Source: an uncultured Bacilli bacterium (GTDB taxonomy: Bacteria; Bacillota_I; Bacilli_A; RF39; UBA660). From it: 64,000 nt of DNA. Made by a program: the position numbers and the translations under genes. Within the stretch, counting starts at the first letter, position 1, and each line of letters opens with the position of its first letter. Location of the stretch: positions 1 through 64,000 of the forward strand of contig CAKOXX010000002.1 of the NCBI GenBank assembly GCA_934130405.1, given 5' to 3'. The notes under the pieces were generated by a model. The model saw nothing but the letters and a program-made list of their open reading frames with translations, searched no databases and was not told where the DNA came from. This document shows positions 1 through 7,202 of this stretch, one piece after another.

Positions 1-29
1 CTATTAGTAACTAATGGAGATAATATAAT

Positions 30-776
30 ATGAGACTTAATGCAAAAGAAATAAAGAGATTATCAGCAATTAAAAACTCAGTATATGATGATTTTAAAAT
101 TGATTTTTTGTATAATTCTAACCATTTAGAAGGTAGTACGTTTACTAAGGAGAATTTAGAGAAATTATTATCTTTAAAAAAGGTCGAAGGTGAGCATTAC
201 TTAGATGATGTGATTGAAACAAAAAACTCATTAAATGTTTTTGATAAAGTTATAAATGATAGTGATAAAAAACTTGATAAATTTATGTTGTTTGATTGGC
301 ATCGTTAATTAAAAAAAGATTCCGTTGATGAAGAAATACATAATACTGGTTGTTGGAAAAAGTATGAAAATAAACTAAGAAATATTGATTTAAAGTTAGC
401 TTATCCAGATGAAGTTGATAATCTTATGTTTAATTTACTAATGGACTGGAATGAACTTATAAATCCAACAATAGAAGATATAGCAAGGTTTCATTATCGT
501 TTTGAATTAATTCATCCTTTTCAAGATGGTAATGGTAGAATAGGAAGATTTATAATACTAAAACAGTGTATTGAAAGTGATATTGATTTAATTGCAATTG
601 ATAATGAGTATGAAAAAGAATATAGAGAAGCTTTATATAAAGCTCAAAAAACAGATGATGTTTCTTTTCTAGTTGACGTATTTAGTAAATGTCAAAAAAG
701 ATTAGATGAAAAAATGATAGACTATAAAAATACTATTGATTTAGTTAAGAGAGAAATAGAAAGTGAAGACAGATGA
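30..776 (+). pseudogene. Fic-domain protein interrupted by an in-frame TAA
   Basis: The reading frame from ATG 30 (GGAGA ribosome site at 16-20) is cut by TAA at 306-308, then continues in the same frame without another stop to TGA 774-776. The N-terminal part carries SNHLEG, matching the Fic autoinhibitory (S/T)xxxE(G/N) motif, and the part after the stop carries the core IHPFQDGNGRIGR. Fic enzymes transfer AMP from ATP to proteins. Joined, the product would be about 248 residues, a normal length. The stop falls where the sequence reads DWHR*LKK, so a single CAA-to-TAA change would explain it. The distal half could restart at ATG 426, but that fragment lacks the inhibitory segment. I treat it as a recent nonsense pseudogene; a sequencing error is possible. 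Confidence 0.8.
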
Positions 777-796
777 TAGGCTAATGTCTTTTTTCG
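769..796 (+). terminator. Weak intrinsic terminator after the Fic pseudogene
   Basis: A short stem AGACA/TGTCT around the two adjacent stops is followed by TTTTTT. The stem is only five base pairs, so this is a weak call. Confidence 0.35.
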
Positions 797-867
797 TATA
801 TAATATTAAATTAATTTTAATTTTAGTCTTTCTTTGCTATAATAAAGAAGAAATGTGGTGATTAAAC

Positions 868-1887
868 TTGAATATATATAATTTAACAAAAGAAGAAATG
901 GTTAGTTATGTTCTAGATAAAGGATATAAGAAGTTTTATGGGGAAGAACTATTTACTTGGTTATATCAAAAAAGAATTACTAATTTAGATGAAATGACTA
1001 ATCTAAAAAAAGAATTTAGAGAAATGATAAGTGAAGACTTTATCTTTGGAACGGTTAAACTAACAGTAGTAGAAAAAGATAAAGATGTAGAAAAATACTT
1101 ATTTACTTTAAAAGATAATGAACATATAGAAGCAGTATTAATGAAACATGATTATGGCTTATCATTATGTATTTCTTCCCAAGTAGGTTGTAATATGGGA
1201 TGTAAGTTTTGTGAATCTGGTAGAAGAAAGAAACAGAGAAACTTAACAACAGGAGAGATGGTAGAACAAATACTTTTAATAGAAGATAACTGTGGTATGC
1301 GAATAAGTCATGTAGTAGTAATGGGAATTGGTGAACCATTCGATAATTATGATAATTTATGTAATATGATTAAAATAATTAATGACCCGAAAGGACTTGC
1401 TATTGGAGCGCGTCATATAACAGTATCAACTTGTGGTATAGTACCTAAGATTAAAGAATTTGCTGACTTTCATTATCAAGTAAACCTTGCTATATCACTT
1501 CATGCCCCAACAGATGAATTAAGAAAAGAAATAATGCCGATTGCAAAAGCATATTCTCTTAGTGAGCTAATGGATGCTCTTAACTACTATATTAAAAAGA
1601 CTAATAGAAGAGTAACATTTGAATATATTCTCTTAAATAACGTTAATGATAGTGAAGAAAACGCTAAAGAATTAGTTAAGCTAATAAAAGGAATGAATGC
1701 TTATGTTAATTTAATACCTTATAATGCGACAGAACATTTACAGTTTCAAAGATCAAACTCTTTAAATATTGCTAAATTTTATGATATACTAAAAAAGAAT
1801 AATATATGTGTAACAATAAGACGTGAGTTTGGTTCGAAGATAAGTGCAGCGTGTGGACAGTTGAGAAGCAAAAAGGAGGAAGTATGA
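868..1887 (+). CDS. rlmN: Dual-specificity 23S rRNA/tRNA adenine-C2 methyltransferase RlmN
   Basis: Radical SAM enzyme that methylates C2 of A2503 in 23S rRNA and A37 of some tRNAs, acting in the cytoplasm on the translation machinery. The radical SAM cluster motif CNMGCKFC is visible near residue 110, and the C-terminal ISAACGQLR holds the second catalytic Cys typical of RlmN. At 339 residues it has normal family length. The start is TTG 868, preceded by a TGGTGAT ribosome site; an in-frame TGA at 859 excludes anything further upstream. A TATAAT box lies at 838-843. Its stop overlaps the prpC start (ATGA), so it heads the rlmN-prpC-prkC-rsgA-rpe run, an order common in Firmicutes. Confidence 0.95.
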   Translation: MNIYNLTKEEMVSYVLDKGYKKFYGEELFTWLYQKRITNLDEMTNLKKEFREMISEDFIFGTVKLTVVEKDKDVEKYLFTLKDNEHIEAVLMKHDYGLSLCISSQVGCNMGCKFCESGRRKKQRNLTTGEMVEQILLIEDNCGMRISHVVVMGIGEPFDNYDNLCNMIKIINDPKGLAIGARHITVSTCGIVPKIKEFADFHYQVNLAISLHAPTDELRKEIMPIAKAYSLSELMDALNYYIKKTNRRVTFEYILLNNVNDSEENAKELVKLIKGMNAYVNLIPYNATEHLQFQRSNSLNIAKFYDILKKNNICVTIRREFGSKISAACGQLRSKKEEV

Positions 1888-2627
1888 AAACATTTTGTTT
1901 AACAGATCCAGGAAAAGTAAGAGATCATAATGAAGACAGTGTTTTAATAATAACTAAAAAATCAGGCGAAGTTTTATTAGCTATAGCTGATGGAATGGGA
2001 GGTCATTCCGCTGGGGAAGTAGCTAGTAATATTGCAATTAGTTATTTAGGTAATCACTTTCAAGAAACATTTGAAAATAAAGATAAATTACAAGCAGCGT
2101 CTTGGTTACGAGATAGTGTAGATGAAATAAATGACTTAATATTTGAACATGAAAAAACACATCCTGAAAGTAAAGGAATGGGAACAACCTTAGTAACAGC
2201 TATAGTTACTAAAGATTATATCTTATTTGGTAATATTGGTGATTCATCTGGATTTGTGATGAAAGATGGAACATTACATAAAGTTACTTATGATCATACA
2301 TTAGTTAATTTATTAGTATCAGCAGGAGAGCTAACAGAAGAAGAAGCAAAAGATCACCCTAAGAAAAATGTTTTAATGAAAGCGCTTGGTGCTAATGAAA
2401 AAGTAGATATAGACATCTTTGATTGTGATATGAATATAGACGAAATATTATTATCTAGTGATGGACTTACTAATATGCTAGAACCTAATCAAATAGAAGG
2501 AGTCCTATTAGAAGATATTGATATAGAAGATAAAGTTATTAAATTAATAAGAAAGGCTAATAATCGTGGTGGAACAGATAATATTTCTGTCGCATATATG
2601 CAATTAGAAGAGGGTGAAGAAAAGTGA
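1884..2627 (+). CDS. prpC: PP2C-family protein serine/threonine phosphatase PrpC/Stp
   Basis: Metal-dependent phosphatase that reverses phosphorylation by the PASTA kinase encoded next. It shows the PP2C motifs RDHNEDS, ADGMGGHSAGEVAS, GDSSG (usually GDSR), LSSDGLT and GGTDNIS, whose Asp residues bind the two metal ions. At 247 residues it is the usual length. The start is ATG 1884, with AAGGAGG at 1873-1879; a longer frame upstream lies inside rlmN and is not used. It overlaps rlmN by four bases, and its TGA overlaps the GTG start of prkC, so the phosphatase and kinase are translationally coupled. Confidence 0.95.
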   Translation: MKTFCLTDPGKVRDHNEDSVLIITKKSGEVLLAIADGMGGHSAGEVASNIAISYLGNHFQETFENKDKLQAASWLRDSVDEINDLIFEHEKTHPESKGMGTTLVTAIVTKDYILFGNIGDSSGFVMKDGTLHKVTYDHTLVNLLVSAGELTEEEAKDHPKKNVLMKALGANEKVDIDIFDCDMNIDEILLSSDGLTNMLEPNQIEGVLLEDIDIEDKVIKLIRKANNRGGTDNISVAYMQLEEGEEK

Positions 2628-4441
2628 TAACAAAGGGGCAAAAAATAAATAATCGTTATGAAATAATTCGCACTATTGGTGAAGGTGGAATGGCGAATGT
2701 TTATCTTGGTTATGATACTATCCTAGATCGTAATGTAGCAATTAAGGTTTTAAGAGGAGATTTATCGAGTGATGAAAAGTTTGTAAGGCGTTTTCAAAGA
2801 GAAGCTTTATCAGCATCTAGTCTTTCTCATCCTAATATAGTGGAAGTTTATGATGTTGGTGAAGATAATGGACTATATTATATCGTTATGGAATATATTG
2901 ATGGTAAAACACTAAAGCAATTACTAAAGAAACGTGGTAGTTTAACACTTAGTGAAGCAATCGATATTATGTTACAGTTAACTGATGGAATGGCTCATGC
3001 CCATGATAGTTATATTGTTCATAGAGATTTAAAACCACAAAATATAATGATTAAAGATGATGGCCAAATTAAAATTACAGACTTTGGTATTGCAATGGCT
3101 TTAAATGCCACACAACTTACCCAAACTAATTCTGTAATGGGAAGTGTGCATTATTTACCACCAGAACAAGCAGCAGGAAAAGGTGCTACTATTCAAAGTG
3201 ATATTTACTCAATGGGAATTATCTTTTATGAATTATTAACAGGAGAGTTACCATTTAAAGGTGATAGTGCTGTTGAAATAGCTTTGAAACAAATGAAAGA
3301 ACCACTTCCTGATGTTCATAAATTAAATAAAGATATACCCCAAAGTATTGAAAATATTATCTTAAAAGCAACAGCTAAAAACCCTAAGAATCGTTATCAG
3401 AATGTAAGAGAAATGTATCAAGATTTATTAACTGCTCTAAATGATGATAGAATGAATGAAGAACCATATATTTATCCTTATAAGGAGCACGAAATAGAAG
3501 ATGCCACTAAGGTAATGAAACCAATCGAAGAAGGCGAAGCAATCGCTACACCGATTGTTGATGATAACGTCAAAAGTACCAATAAATGGGTAAAAATATT
3601 AGCTGGTGTTTTAGCAGGAATTGCTCTTATTTGTTTAACTGTTTTCTTTATTATTCCAGCAGTTACCACCGAACCAGATGTTATTGTTCCTGATGTTAGT
3701 GATATGTCTTTAACTAAAGCTGAAAAAACGTTACAAGATAAAGGATTTGAAGTAGCAACTAAGATAAAAGAAGTATCTAGTGATAAAATTAAAGAAGGAA
3801 AAATAGTTAAAACTGATCCAGAAGCTGGTAGAAGTATTAAAAAGGGAACAACTATTACGCTTTATCGTTCTAAAGGTGAAGATAAATATACAGTTAAAGA
3901 CTATACTGGTCAAAATTATATAGCTGTTCAAACAGAACTAGAAACAGTTTATGGTATTGATGTTAGTATTGAAAAGAAAGATGTTGATACTTCTCGTGAA
4001 TATGATGAACAAGAAATAGTTGGGCAAAGTGTTAAAAAAGGGGAGAAACTTGCTAAGGGTGACAGTATAATATTATATATCCCAAATATTAGTGAAGTTT
4101 ATCCTGATATGCAATCAGAAGGTTGGAGCAAAGATGATGCGGATGCTTTTGCTACTAAGTATGGTCTAAATATTGTTTTCCAAGAAGAAGAAACAACAGC
4201 TTATGAAGAAGGAAAAGTAATAAGACAAAGTAGAGCAGCAGGAAGTCCAATCATTAAAAATGCTACTATTACGGTAACAATTGCTAAGAAGCCAAAAGAA
4301 ACAACAACTAATAATAACACTACTACTGATAGTAATAAGAAAGATAATACAACATCATCAGATAGTAATAATACTACAAATAGTGGTAATACTAATAGTA
4401 ATCAAAGCCAAAGTGATAGTACAACCAAACATAACAATTAA
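2624..4441 (+). CDS. prkC: PASTA-domain serine/threonine protein kinase PrkC
   Basis: Membrane receptor-type kinase that senses muropeptides or lipid II and controls wall synthesis and growth. The cytoplasmic kinase (about residues 10-270) has GEGGMANVYLG, the catalytic Lys in VAIKVL, HRDLKPQN and DFG. One membrane helix spans about 324-349 and is followed by three extracellular PASTA repeats (about 351-415, 418-485, 487-552). The last 50 residues are a Thr/Asn/Ser-rich low-complexity tail, probably a wall-crossing or disordered segment. Translation starts at GTG 2624, which overlaps the prpC stop. At 605 residues with three PASTA units it is typical of Bacilli. Confidence 0.95.
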   Translation: MITKGQKINNRYEIIRTIGEGGMANVYLGYDTILDRNVAIKVLRGDLSSDEKFVRRFQREALSASSLSHPNIVEVYDVGEDNGLYYIVMEYIDGKTLKQLLKKRGSLTLSEAIDIMLQLTDGMAHAHDSYIVHRDLKPQNIMIKDDGQIKITDFGIAMALNATQLTQTNSVMGSVHYLPPEQAAGKGATIQSDIYSMGIIFYELLTGELPFKGDSAVEIALKQMKEPLPDVHKLNKDIPQSIENIILKATAKNPKNRYQNVREMYQDLLTALNDDRMNEEPYIYPYKEHEIEDATKVMKPIEEGEAIATPIVDDNVKSTNKWVKILAGVLAGIALICLTVFFIIPAVTTEPDVIVPDVSDMSLTKAEKTLQDKGFEVATKIKEVSSDKIKEGKIVKTDPEAGRSIKKGTTITLYRSKGEDKYTVKDYTGQNYIAVQTELETVYGIDVSIEKKDVDTSREYDEQEIVGQSVKKGEKLAKGDSIILYIPNISEVYPDMQSEGWSKDDADAFATKYGLNIVFQEEETTAYEEGKVIRQSRAAGSPIIKNATITVTIAKKPKETTTNNNTTTDSNKKDNTTSSDSNNTTNSGNTNSNQSQSDSTTKHNN

Positions 4442-4455
4442 TTAAGGAGATCTCA

Positions 4456-5289
4456 ATGAAACAAGGACAAATTATAACTTTACAGAAAAATCAATATATT
4501 GTGAAAAGTGATGATTTAAAAGTTTCTTGTGTAATAAGAGGAAAAATTAGACAACAACAACTTCTTCCACGCGTGGGAGATTTTGTTTTGTTTGATGAAA
4601 ATAAAAAAGTGATAGAAAAAATATTACCAAGAAAAAATAGCTTTTTAAGACCATTAGTAAGTAACATAGATCAAGCGATAATAGTAACAAGCGTTAAAGA
4701 ACCAGATTTTTCTTTATCTCTTTTAGATAGACTTTTAACTTTAATGGAATTAGCTAAAGTAGAAGGAATTATCTGCCTTACTAAACTTGATTTAATAAGT
4801 GATATAGAGAAAAAAGATATATTAGAAAAGATGAATTACTATCAAGAATTGGGTTATAAAGTAGTAGTTAATACTGATTTAGATAGTATTAAAGAATTAT
4901 TGAAAGATAAAACTAGTGTTTTTATTGGGCAGACGGGAGCAGGTAAATCAACTTTATTAAATAAATTATCACCTAATTGGAATTTAAAGACAGGCGAAAT
5001 ATCTAAAGCTTTGGGAAGAGGAAAACATACTACTAGAACAGTTGAGTTATTTGAATTTTTAGATGGTCAAGTTCTTGATACACCGGGATTTTCTGCTCTT
5101 AACTTTGAAGGGTATAAAAGAGAAGATATTAAAGAAGCTTTTAGAGAGTTTAAGTTATATACTTGTCCTTTTAAAGATTGTTCGCATACTAAAGAAGGGG
5201 AATGTGAAATTAAAAGACAAGTTGAAATTGGTAATATAATGAATAGTAGATATCAAGCTTATTTACAGTATTTGAAGGAGGTAAAGTAA
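4456..5289 (+). CDS. rsgA: Small ribosomal subunit biogenesis GTPase RsgA
   Basis: Circularly permuted GTPase that helps mature the 30S subunit. An N-terminal OB fold is followed by the permuted GTPase motifs: TKLD (G4) precedes GQTGAGKST (G1, near residue 157) and DTPGFS (G3). The C-terminal zinc module reads CPFKDCSHTKEGEC. At 277 residues it is slightly short but complete. AAGGAGA precedes ATG 4456. Its TAA overlaps the ATG of rpe by one base, supporting cotranscription with the upstream kinase/phosphatase pair. Confidence 0.95.
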   Translation: MKQGQIITLQKNQYIVKSDDLKVSCVIRGKIRQQQLLPRVGDFVLFDENKKVIEKILPRKNSFLRPLVSNIDQAIIVTSVKEPDFSLSLLDRLLTLMELAKVEGIICLTKLDLISDIEKKDILEKMNYYQELGYKVVVNTDLDSIKELLKDKTSVFIGQTGAGKSTLLNKLSPNWNLKTGEISKALGRGKHTTRTVELFEFLDGQVLDTPGFSALNFEGYKREDIKEAFREFKLYTCPFKDCSHTKEGECEIKRQVEIGNIMNSRYQAYLQYLKEVK

Positions 5290-5924
5290 TGTTAGTTAGT
5301 GCATCATTTTTAAGTAGTAAAGATATTCCTAAGTTTTTAACTAAACTTAATGATACTGATATTAACTATATTCATGTTGATGTTATGGATGGTGTTTACG
5401 TCAAGAATAAAACAATGCCTTTTAGAGAAATGCGTCATATAAGTGATTATACTAGTAAGAGGTTAGATGTTCATTTAATGGTTAAGAATCCATTAAAGTA
5501 TATACCTGATTATGCTTCACTTAATACTGAATATATTACTATTCATAAAGATATTGAAGATGATTTATTAACATGTCTTAAAGAGATAAAGAGTTATTAT
5601 ATAAAGACAGGAATCGCTCTTAAAGAAGAAGATGAAATCAAAGATATAATTCCATATTTACCTTATATAGACTTAATTTTGATAATGTCTGTAACACCAG
5701 GAGCAGGTGGTCAGAGTTTTCAAGATGAAGCCGTTTCTAAAATGAAAGAAGCACAAATCTTAAAGAAGGAATATAGTAAAGATTTCTCTTTTATTGTTAG
5801 TGTTGATGGTGGGATAAATGCCGATACTATTGCAAAAGTTAATAACTATGTTGATATGGTAGTGAGTGGTAGTTATTTATCTAATTCAACTAATTTACAA
5901 GAGACGATTGCTACTTTACGATAG
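5289..5924 (+). CDS. rpe: Ribulose-phosphate 3-epimerase
   Basis: Interconverts ribulose 5-phosphate and xylulose 5-phosphate in the pentose phosphate pathway. The TIM-barrel signatures HVDVMDGVYVKN (metal-binding His and Asp), MVKNP, MSVTPGAGGQSF and VDGGIN are present. At 211 residues it is normal length. AAGGAGG at 5274-5280 lies inside the end of rsgA, and the start overlaps its stop (TAATG). The thiamine pyrophosphokinase gene that often follows rpe in Firmicutes is absent. Confidence 0.95.
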   Translation: MLVSASFLSSKDIPKFLTKLNDTDINYIHVDVMDGVYVKNKTMPFREMRHISDYTSKRLDVHLMVKNPLKYIPDYASLNTEYITIHKDIEDDLLTCLKEIKSYYIKTGIALKEEDEIKDIIPYLPYIDLILIMSVTPGAGGQSFQDEAVSKMKEAQILKKEYSKDFSFIVSVDGGINADTIAKVNNYVDMVVSGSYLSNSTNLQETIATLR

Positions 5925-5968
5925 AAAAAAAATAGTTTATAATTGAAAGAGAATAGGGAGGGAAGCAA

Positions 5969-6922
5969 ATGAATAATAATGAAAATAATACAAATCAAGT
6001 AAATACTAATTTAAATAATACTACTAATATTCAACCTCAACCAGTACAACCAGCGCAGCCAGTACCAGATACTACTAATGTAACACCTGTATCTGCTCCT
6101 ACTGAACAAGTACAGACTACTACACAGCCAGTCACTCCAGTTCAACAACCAGTCGTAAATCAAGCACCACAACAAGTAAGTTCTACACCACAGACAAAAG
6201 TAGTTAAGGTAGAGCAAGTTAAAGAAGTAGTAAAAGAAGTACCAGCAGCATCTGTTACTAATCAAGTCCAAACACCACCTACAAACGATGGAACAGTTCC
6301 ATCTGCTCAACCAGAAGTAAAGACAGAAGTAGTAGTAAAACCAAAATCTAAGATAGGTGGTATATTTAGTTCACTTCTTTTGATTGCATTTATCATTTTC
6401 TTATTTGCATTTGTTTATTATTTACCACAAATAAGTCAATATATAGAAGATTATAAGAAAGAAAAAAGTGGTGTAGAAGACGGTTCTATGAAAACTGGTA
6501 CTATGACTTGTACTTATACTAGAGAAAATAATGAAGATATTACTACTACTTATGATATAACTTTTAGTTATGTTAAGAATAAGTTAAAGAAGACAGAACA
6601 AGTTACTTCTTACAAGTTAATTGATAGTGCTACTAGTACATCTACTTTAGAAGATTCAGATAAAGCTTGTCAAAATTTAAAAACTGAACTTGTTGGAGTA
6701 AGTGGTATTGATATTGATTGTTCATTAACAGCTGTTTTACAGAAGACGACTCAAACGATTGATTATACATCTTTTAATGCTAAGGAAGTAGAAACTAATA
6801 TAGCAGAGTTTAAAGGCTTTTATCCAGAATATCAATTAGATCAAAGTATAGCAGCAATTAAGAATAATTTACAAGATGCTGGTTATCAATGTATTAATAG
6901 AGATGCCGATGCTAATTCATAA
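5969..6922 (+). CDS. Membrane-anchored protein with Pro/Gln-rich cytoplasmic tail and YehR-like ectodomain
   Basis: I do not recognise a named family. Residues 1 to about 125 are low-complexity Asn/Gln/Pro/Val/Thr, probably disordered and, with no signal peptide ahead of it, cytoplasmic. A basic segment KPKSK then leads into one membrane helix (about 130-150). The outer region (about 170-317) starts GTMTCTYTRE and has Cys residues near its start, middle and end. The lipoprotein at 18550-19005 shows the same TMTCTR opening and a Cys close to its C-terminus, so the two ectodomains look related (DUF1307/YehR-like). AGGGAGG precedes ATG 5969. The gene ends in a strong terminator. Confidence 0.65.
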   Translation: MNNNENNTNQVNTNLNNTTNIQPQPVQPAQPVPDTTNVTPVSAPTEQVQTTTQPVTPVQQPVVNQAPQQVSSTPQTKVVKVEQVKEVVKEVPAASVTNQVQTPPTNDGTVPSAQPEVKTEVVVKPKSKIGGIFSSLLLIAFIIFLFAFVYYLPQISQYIEDYKKEKSGVEDGSMKTGTMTCTYTRENNEDITTTYDITFSYVKNKLKKTEQVTSYKLIDSATSTSTLEDSDKACQNLKTELVGVSGIDIDCSLTAVLQKTTQTIDYTSFNAKEVETNIAEFKGFYPEYQLDQSIAAIKNNLQDAGYQCINRDADANS

Positions 6923-6946
6923 GATTATTTCTTATGAATTTTTTCT
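6914..6946 (+). terminator. Intrinsic terminator after the ectodomain gene
   Basis: Ten-base-pair stem AATTCATAAG (6914-6923) with CTTATGAATT (6931-6940), seven-base loop, followed by TTTTTCTT. It overlaps the stop codon of the preceding gene. Confidence 0.85.
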
Positions 6947-6948
6947 TA

Positions 6949-6977
6949 TTGTGAAATGTCAACGATTATGATATTAT
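6949..6977 (+). promoter_or_regulatory. Promoter of the surface-protein leader 1
   Basis: TTGTGA at 6949-6954, a 17-base spacer and TATTAT at 6972-6977 with an upstream TGA (extended -10). The same layout (TTGTTA, 17, TATTAT) precedes the paralogous gene at 45857-45885. The sequence just downstream, including GATGTCAAGAATACTGAT, is shared by both leaders. Expected transcription start is about 6984, leaving a leader of roughly 220 bases. Confidence 0.7.
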
Positions 6978-7030
6978 TAAGATGTCAAGAATACTGATAT
7001 TTGATAAAAGATAAGAAGTAGGTGATTAGT

Positions 7031-7087
7031 ATGTATCAAATGATTAAAGTTAACTATAAATTAACGTGGGGGGGGGGTACTTACTAA
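7031..7087 (+). CDS. Putative leader peptide ORF containing a G10 tract
   Basis: ATG 7031 follows a good ribosome site (AGGTGATT, 7021-7028) and encodes 18 residues ending at TAA 7085-7087. Codons 13-16 lie in a run of ten G (7068-7077), extraordinary in DNA this AT-rich. With nine G (or any count one lower modulo three) the frame would run on for 34 codons to a stop at 7134-7136, inside the 5' arm of the terminator hairpin. With ten or eleven G it stops well before the hairpin. The long frame contains TNLRKRLTFF, resembling TNVRSSVPTFF in the leader ORF of the paralogue at 45936-46013. Existence and role are inference. Confidence 0.5.
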   Translation: MYQMIKVNYKLTWGGGTY

Positions 7088-7123
7088 TTTAAGAAAAAGA
7101 CTTACTTTCTTTTATCATGGAAT

Positions 7124-7170
7124 AAAGATAGATTAGATATCACTCGTAGTGGTATAAATCTATCTTTTTT
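7124..7170 (+). promoter_or_regulatory. Attenuator terminator in the leader of the surface-protein gene
   Basis: AAAGATAGATT (7124-7134) pairs with AATCTATCTTT (7157-7167), with an inner CACT/AGTG helix, followed by a T run to 7170. It lies downstream of the only visible promoter and 33 bases before the start codon, so transcription must pass it. Upstream, GATAAAAG (7003-7010) can pair with CTTTTATC (7109-7116), and AAGTA (7016-7020) with TACTT (7103-7107), enclosing the G10 tract. The paralogous gene has the same terminator at 46012-46050. Confidence 0.7.
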
Positions 7171-7202
7171 GTGTAATACTAAAATGAAAGGAACAAGTCT
7201 TT

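Noticed and set aside
306..308. TAA stop reassigned to an amino acid in this organism
   Set aside because: TAA ends most genes in the window at expected protein lengths, and TGA and TAG also act as stops.
6011..6310. Minus-strand ORF of 99 codons opposite the Pro/Gln-rich region
   Set aside because: Composition (Trp/Cys/Leu/Tyr-rich) is the mirror of the low-complexity coding sequence on the plus strand; no ribosome site.
6984..7202. Leader as a known riboswitch or T-box
   Set aside because: No T-box GGTGGTACCGCG-type motif or recognisable riboswitch core; the common parts are the promoter, the stem and the terminator.
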